Source of the DNA: an uncultured Collinsella sp.
GTDB taxonomy: Bacteria; Actinomycetota; Coriobacteriia; Coriobacteriales; Coriobacteriaceae
Assembly (NCBI GenBank): GCA_900757465.1
Contig: CAAENY010000102.1
Coordinates: 1 to 8,384, forward strand
Length of the DNA: 8,384 nucleotides
Direction of reading: 5' to 3'
Part shown: positions 1 through 5,985 of the stretch, one piece after another
How positions within the stretch are numbered: the first letter of the stretch is position 1
How the letters are laid out: every line of letters starts with the position of its first letter
Made by a program: the position numbers and the translations under genes
Notes under the pieces: generated by a model
Seen by the model: only the letters and a program-made list of their open reading frames with translations
The model's database searches: none
Told to the model about the DNA's origin: nothing

Positions 1-1
1 C

Positions 2-619
2 CAGCTCGTCAACCTGCTGCGCAACGGCAAGCCCGTCCGTATGTCCAAGCGTAAGGGCACCATGGTGACCCTGCAGGAGCTCGTCGACGAGGTCGGCTCC
101 GACGCTGCCCGTTACACGCTCATCTCCAAGAGCTCCAACCAGATGGTCGACTTCGATATCGAGGCCGTCAAGAAGCGCGACAACTCCAACCCGGTGTACT
201 ACGTGCAGTACGCTCACGCTCGCGTCTGCTCCATCCTGCGCCGTGCTGCTGACGTTACGCCCGAGCAGGCTGACGAGATGGGCATGAAGGCCGTCGCCGC
301 CAAGGCCATCGGTGAGAACGTCGATTACTCGCTGCTGACCGACCCGACCGAGCTCGCCCTTTCGCGTAAGCTCAACGAGCTCACCGACCTCATCGCCAGC
401 TGCGCTCGCGACCGCGCTCCGTTCCGTCTGACGCACTTTGCCGAGGAGCTCGCCGGCGACTTCCACAGCTTCTATGCTGCCTGTCAGGTGCTGCCGAGCG
501 AGGGCCGTCCCGTCGACCCCGAGCTTTCGCGTGCCCGTCTGGCCGCTTGCGATGCCGTCCGTGTGACGCTCGCCCTGGTGCTCACCCTCGTTGGCGTTTC
601 CGCGCCCGAGCAGATGTAA
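2..619 (+). CDS. argS: Arginyl-tRNA synthetase, C-terminal part (5' end outside window)
   Basis: This class I aminoacyl-tRNA synthetase charges tRNA-Arg with arginine in the cytoplasm. The reading frame is open from base 2, so the gene starts upstream of the window; the first Met (base 41) is internal and is not the start. Seen: a KMSKS-type loop, RMSKRKGT, at about bases 38-61, used in ATP binding and adenylate formation. Next comes a segment ending in DAARYTLISK, then YVQYAHARVCSILRRA, which is the typical opening of the DALR anticodon-binding helical domain. The protein ends GVSAPEQM, close to the usual ArgRS C-terminus (GVSAPERM), so the 3' end is complete at the TAA. The HIGH motif and the N-terminal Add-1 domain are not in view. 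The gene is followed by its own terminator and so is probably not co-transcribed with rho. Confidence 0.95.
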   Translation, partial: QLVNLLRNGKPVRMSKRKGTMVTLQELVDEVGSDAARYTLISKSSNQMVDFDIEAVKKRDNSNPVYYVQYAHARVCSILRRAADVTPEQADEMGMKAVAAKAIGENVDYSLLTDPTELALSRKLNELTDLIASCARDRAPFRLTHFAEELAGDFHSFYAACQVLPSEGRPVDPELSRARLAACDAVRVTLALVLTLVGVSAPEQM

Positions 620-664
620 GCTACGGGTCATTTGACCGTACAGACTTGGTTTAACTAAGCCTTG

Positions 665-697
665 AAAGCCCGATCTCCCACGGAGGTCGGGCTTTTT
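665..697 (+). terminator. Intrinsic terminator of argS
   Basis: A 14-base-pair stem (665-678 with 682-695) has a three-base loop and a single G-U pair. A run of five T (693-697) follows, overlapping the right arm. It begins 45 bases after the argS stop codon and has the classical Rho-independent form. Confidence 0.92.
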
Positions 698-739
698 GCA
701 AACGCCGACGTATTGACGAATTTGGAACTGCTGGAAATA

Positions 740-893
740 CGAAACTATGCCGGTTTACTACGATGAAATGAGAAATTCCAACTACGCCGGCTTTTCGCAA
801 AAAAGTGCAAGGCATCTACCTGCGGTTTTAGTTCAACAAGTTTCGGAGTGATCGCGGTTGAGCGATTCATCGTAGTAAACCGCCACAGTTTTG
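740..893. repeat. Structured intergenic element bounded by a 28-base imperfect inverted repeat
   Basis: Bases 740-767 are nearly the reverse complement of 866-893. The inner 17 bases (CGGTTTACTACGATGAA at 751-767, with its complement at 866-882) match perfectly. Two mismatches (747/886 and 750/883) and one G-T pair interrupt the outer part. An outer 5-base pairing (727-731 with 900-904) could extend it. The 98 bases between the arms contain no credible ORF. The arms are far too long and exact for chance in a spacer. It could be a small non-autonomous mobile element (MITE-like), a dispersed palindromic intergenic repeat, or a structured RNA. I see no transposase and no clear target-site duplication. 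Which of these it is remains inference. Confidence 0.6.
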
Positions 894-975
894 GCGGAGG
901 CAGTCAGATTTGTGGGTGTTAAACCAAAGATTGTCCCTTTTGACTAGTCGTTTAAGAACGTCCTCAATGACTAAG

Positions 976-1003
976 TTGCAGGTGGTTGCGGTTGTGTTAC
1001 ACT
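976..1003 (+). promoter_or_regulatory. Probable promoter of rho
   Basis: A -35 box TTGCAG (976-981) is separated by 16 bases from the -10 box TACACT (998-1003). A TG at 995-996, one base before the -10, makes it an extended -10. Transcription would start near 1010, giving a leader of about 138 bases before the GTG of rho. No other sigma70-type pair of similar quality lies nearer the gene. Confidence 0.6.
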
Positions 1004-1009
1004 AACGCT

Positions 1010-1147
1010 GCGTATATGACGCAAATATCTCGATACAGATCAATGATGTCCGTCGGTATTTGACGGAGCTAGACTGTTTAGCCGCCCTGAAGGTTTATGC
1101 AGGGAGCATGTGATCACAGGGCTTGAAAAGAAAGTTGAGCAAACACT
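1010..1147 (+). promoter_or_regulatory. Structured 5' leader of rho
   Basis: The leader contains a hairpin with a perfect 6-bp stem (TCCGTC 1049-1054 with GACGGA 1062-1067). Further on, GCCCTG (1084-1089) can pair either with CAGGG at 1100-1104 (5 bp) or with CAGGGC at 1117-1122 (6 bp), and these two folds exclude each other. Purine-rich AGGGAG (1101-1106) sits in this switchable part, directly before ATGTGA and a GTG. rho is autoregulated through its leader in E. coli, so a control role is plausible, but it is inferred here. Confidence 0.4.
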
Positions 1148-1178
1148 GTGTCTGATCAACAGCAAGAAAACGAAATAA
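1110..1178 (+). CDS. Possible 22-codon leader peptide overlapping the start of rho
   Basis: A GTG at 1110, three bases after an AGGGAG purine run (1101-1106), opens a 22-codon frame ending at TAA 1176-1178. It runs across the rho GTG in another frame. The putative peptide is short and Lys-rich (VITGLEKKVEQ...). The spacing from the purine run is shorter than ideal and nothing shows that it is translated. It is listed because rho itself lacks a clear Shine-Dalgarno sequence, so translation of this frame could couple to rho initiation or compete with it. Confidence 0.2.
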   Translation: MITGLEKKVEQTLCLINSKKTK

Positions 1179-3703
1179 CGACGACGCAAGCCGCTCCCGC
1201 TGCACCGGTTGCGTTGGACCAGGTCGCGGCGCCCGCGCAAGCCTCGGCTCCTGAGACGCCTAAGGCTGCTTCGACGCCTACGCCTTCAGCGGCTGAGAAG
1301 GCCGTGCCTGCAACTGGTGAGGAGGCTGCTCCGGCAAAGCCCAAGCGTACGCGCCGCACGGCCAAGTCTGCTGCTGACGGCGAGGAGGTCACCAAGCCCA
1401 AGCGCCGTACCACGCGCACGACGCGCGTCAAGCGCACCGTTGCAGCTGACTCCTCGGAGCCGATTTCCGATGAGGTCGCGCAGGCGCGTGCGTTGGCGCA
1501 GATTAGCGAGGCTCAGGTGGTGCGCGCCCGCCGTCGTGCTGCCGAGCGCGAGGCCGCGGCTCTGACCGAGCTTGCAGCTCCGTCTGTGCCCGAGACACCT
1601 GCCGCCGACCAGCCGACCGAGAAGCCGGCACCGCGCACACGCCGTCGCACGGCTGCTAAGGCCGAGCAGGTTGCCGATCAGGTAACCCTCGAGCTCACCG
1701 AGGCTTCGGTTCGTTCCGCGGCAGGGGAGGGCGCATCGCCTGCTGAGTCCGCTGCGCCTGTCGAGGCCAGCGAAGTTCCCGTTGTCGATCCGGCTTTGCG
1801 CCCGCACCGTCGCGGTCGCAAGCCCAAGGCCTTCGTCGAGGCAGAGAAGGCCGCAGCCGCAGCTGCAGCCGCTCGGGATGCTGCGGCGACCGCCGAGTCT
1901 GCAACCGCTGCCGATGCACCCGTCCAGGATGCTACGACTTCCGAGGCCGCTCCCGCCGATGTCGAGCCCGCCGACGTCCGTCCTGGTCGCAGCCATCGTA
2001 CTGCTGCTAAGCGCACGTCCAAGGCCAAGACTGCCAAGAAGGGTGCGTCCGAGGATTCCGCCGAGACGACCGCCGATGCATCGACTGATGCCGCCGAGCC
2101 CCAAGACGTCGAACAGTCTGCGTCCGAGAAGCCCAAGCGCGGTCGTAAGAAGTCCGCTAAGGCCAAGGCGTCCGAGCAGCAGGCCGAGGCCGAGCTGCAG
2201 GGCGATTCCAAGGCCGAGGCCAGCGATGATACTGCGGCTAACGCCGATGCCGCCGCAACCGATGGCGCCGCGCCCGCCGAGGCCGAAGACGGCGCTCGCC
2301 CCAACCGTCGCCAGCACAAGCGCAACGACGAGCGCAACGAGCGCAAGGACGAGCGCAACAACGACCGCCGCAACCGCCAGCGCGATCGCAAGCAGCGCAA
2401 CAAGGAGCGTAATGCCGCTCCCACCGAGCCCACGCTTTCGCGCGAGGAGCTCGCGGCCATGAAGGTCGCCGAGCTGCGCGAGAAGGCCAAGGAGTTCGAG
2501 ATTGAGACGACCGGCAAGAAGAAAGCCGAGCTCGTCGAGGAGATCTACGTCACCGCCGCGAAGGCCGAGGGCTTCCGCGACATCAAGGGCATCCTGCAGA
2601 TTCGTCCGGACAGCTCCGGTATCATCCATGCCCATGGCTACATGAAGTCCAACGACGACGCCTTCGTGCCCGCCTACCTCATCCGCTCCGCGCGTCTGCG
2701 CACGGGCGACGTCATCGAGGGCTCGCTTCGTCCTTCGCGCGGCGGCGACAAGCGCGCCGGCCTCGCCAAAATCACGACCGTCAACGGTCTAGACCCCGAG
2801 CAGATTCGCAACCGCCCCAAGTTCGGTGACCTCACCCCGGTCTATCCCAACGAGCCGCTGCGCATGGAGCATGGCAAGGACTCCATTACCGGTCGCGCCA
2901 TCGACATCGTGTCGCCGATCGGCAAGGGTCAGCGTGGCTTGATCGTGTCCCCGCCCAAGGCCGGCAAGACCACAATCCTCAAGAAGATCTGCCAGTCTAT
3001 CTCGATTAACAACCCCGAGGTGCACCTCATCTGCCTGCTCGTCGACGAGCGCCCCGAAGAGGTTACCGATATGCAGCGTTCCATCAAGGGCGAGGTTGTG
3101 GCGTCGACCTTCGATATGCCCGCCGACAACCACACTCGTGTGGCAGAGCTCGTCATCGAGCGCGCCAAGCGCATCGTGGAGCTGGGCGGCGATGTCGTGG
3201 TGGTGCTCGACTCCATCACGCGTCTTGCCCGCGCCTACAACTTGGCGGCGCCCGCCTCAGGCCGCATCCTTTCGGGCGGCGTCGATTCGGCGGCACTGTA
3301 TCCGCCCAAGCGCTTCCTGGGCGCAGCCCGCAATATCGAGAACGGTGGCTCGCTCACCATCCTGGCCTCTGCCCTCATCGACACCGGCTCCAAGATGGAC
3401 GAGGTCATCTTTGAGGAGTTCAAGGGCACCGGCAACATGGAGCTCAAGCTCGACCGCGACCTGGCCGACCGCCGCATCTTCCCGGCTATCGACCCCGTTG
3501 CCTCCGGTACGCGTAACGAGGACCTGTTGGTTGACGAGCAGATGCGTCCGTTTGTCTTTGGCCTGCGTCGCATTCTTGCCGGCATGAACAACACCGAGCG
3601 CGCAGCTGCGTCGTTTATCAAGGGTCTTAAGGGCACCAACACCAACCAGGAGTTCCTGGTGCGTTCGGCCAAAAAGCACAGCGACTACGAGCAGACGTTC
3701 TAG
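1148..3703 (+). CDS. rho: Transcription termination factor Rho with long N-terminal extension
   Basis: Rho is a hexameric RNA-dependent ATPase/helicase that binds nascent RNA and releases RNA polymerase. The conserved core is residues about 430-851, close to the full length of E. coli Rho (419). It has an N-terminal helical subdomain (about 431-475), a cold-shock-like primary RNA-binding domain (about 476-550), then the ATPase domain. Seen: P-loop SPPKAGKTT (601-609), DERPEE (633-638) with the catalytic Glu, Walker B VVVLDS with Asp688, the Q/R-loop regions, and SGTR (786-789) carrying the arginine-finger position. All key residues are present. Residues 1-430 are low complexity (Ala, Pro, Glu, Lys, Arg) and probably disordered, as in other actinobacterial Rho proteins but long. 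The start is GTG; an in-frame stop at 1136-1138 excludes earlier starts and no Met codon follows before residue 438. The Shine-Dalgarno is weak. Confidence 0.97.
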   Translation: MSDQQQENEITTTQAAPAAPVALDQVAAPAQASAPETPKAASTPTPSAAEKAVPATGEEAAPAKPKRTRRTAKSAADGEEVTKPKRRTTRTTRVKRTVAADSSEPISDEVAQARALAQISEAQVVRARRRAAEREAAALTELAAPSVPETPAADQPTEKPAPRTRRRTAAKAEQVADQVTLELTEASVRSAAGEGASPAESAAPVEASEVPVVDPALRPHRRGRKPKAFVEAEKAAAAAAAARDAAATAESATAADAPVQDATTSEAAPADVEPADVRPGRSHRTAAKRTSKAKTAKKGASEDSAETTADASTDAAEPQDVEQSASEKPKRGRKKSAKAKASEQQAEAELQGDSKAEASDDTAANADAAATDGAAPAEAEDGARPNRRQHKRNDERNERKDERNNDRRNRQRDRKQRNKERNAAPTEPTLSREELAAMKVAELREKAKEFEIETTGKKKAELVEEIYVTAAKAEGFRDIKGILQIRPDSSGIIHAHGYMKSNDDAFVPAYLIRSARLRTGDVIEGSLRPSRGGDKRAGLAKITTVNGLDPEQIRNRPKFGDLTPVYPNEPLRMEHGKDSITGRAIDIVSPIGKGQRGLIVSPPKAGKTTILKKICQSISINNPEVHLICLLVDERPEEVTDMQRSIKGEVVASTFDMPADNHTRVAELVIERAKRIVELGGDVVVVLDSITRLARAYNLAAPASGRILSGGVDSAALYPPKRFLGAARNIENGGSLTILASALIDTGSKMDEVIFEEFKGTGNMELKLDRDLADRRIFPAIDPVASGTRNEDLLVDEQMRPFVFGLRRILAGMNNTERAAASFIKGLKGTNTNQEFLVRSAKKHSDYEQTF

Positions 3704-3740
3704 GTTGTCATCCACACGCAGCGATAGTCATCAATGCAAT

Positions 3741-3772
3741 AAAGGGTCGGGGCTTTGAGCCTCGGCCCTTTT
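3741..3772 (+). terminator. Intrinsic terminator of rho
   Basis: A 14-bp stem (3741-3754 with 3758-3771) includes two G-U pairs, has a three-base loop, and is followed by a short T run (3769-3772). It starts 38 bases after the rho stop codon. Confidence 0.9.
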
Positions 3773-3849
3773 CTATATCGCCGCTCCGCGCTTTTTTGAC
3801 CATAAGACTGGCAAGCAGCAGGTTTCCCGTTTCAATCCGACATCGTCGC

Positions 3850-3878
3850 TTGCAATCGACAGGGCGGTTTCGCATAAT
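3850..3878 (+). promoter_or_regulatory. Probable promoter of the two-helix protein / VanZ unit
   Basis: TTGCAA (3850-3855) and CATAAT (3873-3878) are separated by 17 bases, the best-matched sigma70-type promoter in the window. Transcription would begin near 3885, inside a perfect 12-base palindrome AGCTTTAAAGCT (3879-3890) that could be an operator. The resulting leader of about 130 bases contains a small GGGGC-ATA-GCCCC hairpin (3936-3948). Apart from the rho terminator, I see nothing else in the 311-base gap at 3704-4014. Confidence 0.6.
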
Positions 3879-4014
3879 AGCTTTAAAGCTTCGCGACGGA
3901 AAACGCAGATGAAACGAACCATATACCGTTGCTTTGGGGCATAGCCCCGCTTCATCTTCTCTCGCGCAGCCAACTGAATGATGCGATTTGGGTGCTGGAA
4001 GATGGGGAGAGCTC

Positions 4015-5415
4015 ATGGCTTCTTCTGATGCAACACAACGAGCAGTCCTTGCCGGACTTTCGTGCGGGATCGGCCTTGCCGCTCCCGTGGTTATGTATGC
4101 CGCGACGCTGCCGTTTTCGTCTGTGAACGAGACGGTCGTGGCGGGTGCGGTTCCCTTCGCCGTGGGCGCGGTGGCGGGCGTGGGTATCTATGCCGCCTCG
4201 CTGGGTATCTCCGAGTATCGTGCGCAGCGTGAAGAGCGTCTGTTCCAGCCCGATGTCATGGGCGGTGCCGCCAATCTCAATCAGCATCAAAGCGAGTTCA
4301 AGACCGCCTCGATTCCAGCTCAGCAGCAGGATGCGACTCCTTACGCTGCGGCTTCTGCTTCTCAGGCTCAGACGGAGCAGTCTACCTCGGCATTCCTTTC
4401 CGGCCTGACTGGTGCGTTCCAGCGCCGTCATGCCGATGATGGTGTCCCTACCATCGCTCGAGCCGCAGACGCTATGGACGAGGACGAGGCTTGGTCCATG
4501 ATCGACAGTATGCTCGACGACGATTCGCCGGTGAGCTGCGACCCTGCACACTCGCGCGACGTCTATCAAGTCGCCATCGACGAGCTCACCAACGGCGGGC
4601 AGACCGGCTCCTTCAATCGCGACGACATCGCCGCCGCGGCACGCGCCGTGTCTGGCTCCCAGGCCGCCCCTGCGGGCAGCACGGCGGCTTTCGTGGCACT
4701 CGTCGCCAACGCGGCAGCCAATAACGCCTACAGCGCTACCTCGGCGGACGCGAACGCTTCTGCCGACAATTCGTACGTTGATGAAGCCATGACTGCGGAC
4801 GAGGAGGCCGTTGCCGCCCGCCGTGCCGCCGAAAGCTCGCTGTGGGGCGCTCCTGCCCAGCAGCAGGCGGCTGAGGCTGCGCCGTACAATGCAAACCTCG
4901 CCAGCATGCCTATCATCTCCGGTGCCGCGGACATCGATCTCGATGACCTCGATGAGCCTGCAGCCATCACCGCATCGATTGATGCCCAAGATCGCATCGA
5001 CACCGGCGACCTTCCGGATGCCTCACTCGAGGTTGATGTCCCCATGGCTGATTACTCGGGCCACGAGGACATGTGGGCCGCCGCCACCGCGATTCTGGAT
5101 GAGATTGACGAGCCTGCTCCTGTTGCAGCCCCCGCTCCCGTCGCTGCCCCTCAGCCTGCTGCCCCCGCCTATGTCGGCCGTCACAGCGCTGTGTTCCCCG
5201 AGGATACTGCCCGTATCTCGCGCGAGAGCATCGAGCGGGCCGAGGCTATTGCCGCCGGCATTATGGAAAACCGTCGTCACGAGCGCGTCAATCAGATCCT
5301 CGAGGAGGAGATCGAGCGCCTGCAGTCCTCTACCGCCAAGCGTACGGGCCGTGCCTACCTGAGCGTTATCGAGGGCGGTACCGCCAGCTTCGCGCCGCTC
5401 CGCGCGGAGGCATAA
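4015..5415 (+). CDS. Uncharacterised membrane-anchored acidic Ala-rich protein
   Basis: I do not recognise this 466-residue protein. The ATG at 4015 is preferred over an in-frame TTG at 3988 because GGGGAG (4004-4009) lies five bases before it. Two hydrophobic segments occur close together, residues about 9-31 and 41-64, forming a membrane hairpin with a short polar turn. A basic stretch (SEYRAQREER, about 66-75) follows, suggesting that the tail is in the cytoplasm. Residues about 80-390 are low complexity, rich in Ala, Asp, Glu and Gln, with acidic patches (DEDEAW about 155-160, DIDLDDLDEP about 306-315) and a Pro-Ala linker (about 366-386). Residues about 397-438 form a charged amphipathic helix, possibly a coiled coil, ahead of a short tail with YLSVIEGGT. 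There are no catalytic motifs. A scaffold or envelope role is only a guess. It sits 7 bases before the vanZ-like gene and probably shares its transcript. Confidence 0.85.
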   Translation: MASSDATQRAVLAGLSCGIGLAAPVVMYAATLPFSSVNETVVAGAVPFAVGAVAGVGIYAASLGISEYRAQREERLFQPDVMGGAANLNQHQSEFKTASIPAQQQDATPYAAASASQAQTEQSTSAFLSGLTGAFQRRHADDGVPTIARAADAMDEDEAWSMIDSMLDDDSPVSCDPAHSRDVYQVAIDELTNGGQTGSFNRDDIAAAARAVSGSQAAPAGSTAAFVALVANAAANNAYSATSADANASADNSYVDEAMTADEEAVAARRAAESSLWGAPAQQQAAEAAPYNANLASMPIISGAADIDLDDLDEPAAITASIDAQDRIDTGDLPDASLEVDVPMADYSGHEDMWAAATAILDEIDEPAPVAAPAPVAAPQPAAPAYVGRHSAVFPEDTARISRESIERAEAIAAGIMENRRHERVNQILEEEIERLQSSTAKRTGRAYLSVIEGGTASFAPLRAEA

Positions 5416-5422
5416 CTTCTGC

Positions 5423-5872
5423 ATGGTTAAGATCAATCGAAAATGGGCGGTCGTGACCTGCCTGATGGCGCTCTTGATCTGGGGCAATTCGCTGGTTCCC
5501 GGCTCGGGGTCGGGCTCGCTGAGCCTAACGGTCATGGAAGCTATCCGCGGTTTCCTGCACGGCGTGGGACTTCCATATGAATGGGTGACCAACTTTGTTG
5601 TTCGCAAGTGCGCGCATTTTACCGAGTATATGGTGCTCGGCATCTTGGCAACGCACGCCTTTGATTTTGAGGGCCGGCGCACCTTTGACGTGCTGCTGCC
5701 CACGGCGGTGTTCCTGCTGCTGATTCCTTCGATCGACGAGACGATTCAGCTCTTTGTGCCGGGACGCGCCGGCATGATCACCGATGTGATGATCGACTGC
5801 TGTGGAGCGGCAACGGGCGTTGTGCTCCGATATCTACTACGATCGCTCATATGTGCCAAAAAGGCCGCCTAG
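5423..5872 (+). CDS. VanZ-family membrane protein
   Basis: This small integral membrane protein (149 residues) has the VanZ signature: RKCAHFTEY (61-69), a DETIQ motif (105-109), FVPGRAG (111-117) and DVMID (121-125) followed by Gly128. About four membrane helices are visible, near residues 8-26, 62-80, 88-104 and 121-140. VanZ of Enterococcus gives low-level teicoplanin resistance by an incompletely understood mechanism. Most chromosomal relatives in actinobacteria and firmicutes have no assigned role, and no vancomycin operon genes are present here, so resistance should not be inferred. The ATG at 5423 is the only nearby start. A purine run GCGGAGG (5404-5410) lies inside the end of the preceding gene with a longish 12-base spacing, suggesting translational coupling. 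The last five codons and the TAG stop form the left arm of the terminator. Confidence 0.9.
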   Translation: MVKINRKWAVVTCLMALLIWGNSLVPGSGSGSLSLTVMEAIRGFLHGVGLPYEWVTNFVVRKCAHFTEYMVLGILATHAFDFEGRRTFDVLLPTAVFLLLIPSIDETIQLFVPGRAGMITDVMIDCCGAATGVVLRYLLRSLICAKKAA

Positions 5873-5902
5873 GACGTATGCTTGGTGCTAGGCGGCCTTT
5901 TT
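5858..5902. terminator. Bidirectional terminator shared by the VanZ-like gene and the ROK kinase
   Basis: A perfect 15-bp stem (5858-5872 with 5888-5902) has a 15-base loop. The arms end in A5 on the left and T6 on the right (5898-5903), so RNA from either strand would have a stem followed by a U run. The left arm includes the 3' end of the VanZ reading frame and its stop codon (TAG at 5870-5872). Confidence 0.9.
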
Positions 5903-5919
5903 TATTAGAGGGCTTATAT

Positions 5920-5972
5920 AGGGCGTGGTGGCGTCGTTCCGTAGGTTGGATTTGCCGGGCGCGCCACGCCCT
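5920..5972 (-). repeat. Hairpin-forming inverted repeat in the 3' region of the ROK kinase
   Basis: Bases 5920-5930 pair with 5962-5972 (11 pairs, one G-T; core GGGCGTGG with CCACGCCC), enclosing 31 bases. It lies just after the kinase stop codon on that gene's strand and before the shared terminator, but lacks its own U run, so it is not a simple terminator. It may stabilise the 3' end of the mRNA or be a small palindromic repeat. Confidence 0.45.
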
Positions 5973-5985
5973 GTGGGTGCGTCTG

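Noticed and set aside
940..968. Alternative rho promoter with TTGACT (940-945)
   Set aside because: The -35 is good and overlaps a GACTAGTC palindrome, but the hexamer 17 bases on (CTCAAT) is a poor -10. The 976-1003 pair with an extended -10 is better.
1286..2635. Long open frame of 449 codons on the minus strand opposite the rho N-terminal half
   Set aside because: It lies antisense to the Ala/Arg/Lys-rich rho extension, whose codon bias keeps the opposite frame free of stops. The translation is Gly/Leu/Arg-rich with no domain, and rho is unmistakable.
3988..4014. TTG start nine codons upstream for the two-helix protein
   Set aside because: It has no ribosome-binding site and would place the GGGGAG tract inside the gene, whereas the ATG at 4015 has that tract at five bases.
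3708..4016. Possible small minus-strand gene of 102 codons in the rho/two-helix protein gap
   Set aside because: It crosses the rho terminator and the promoter of the next gene, and the translation has no recognisable pattern. Regulatory DNA explains the stretch better.
3952..4989. Minus-strand open frame of 345 codons opposite the two-helix protein gene
   Set aside because: The composition is typical of an antisense shadow in GC-rich DNA. The plus-strand frame has a good ribosome-binding site, promoter and coherent membrane topology.
5423..5872. VanZ as evidence of a glycopeptide-resistance cluster
   Set aside because: No VanA/H/X/R/S-type gene is in the window and VanZ-family proteins are widespread in sensitive bacteria.
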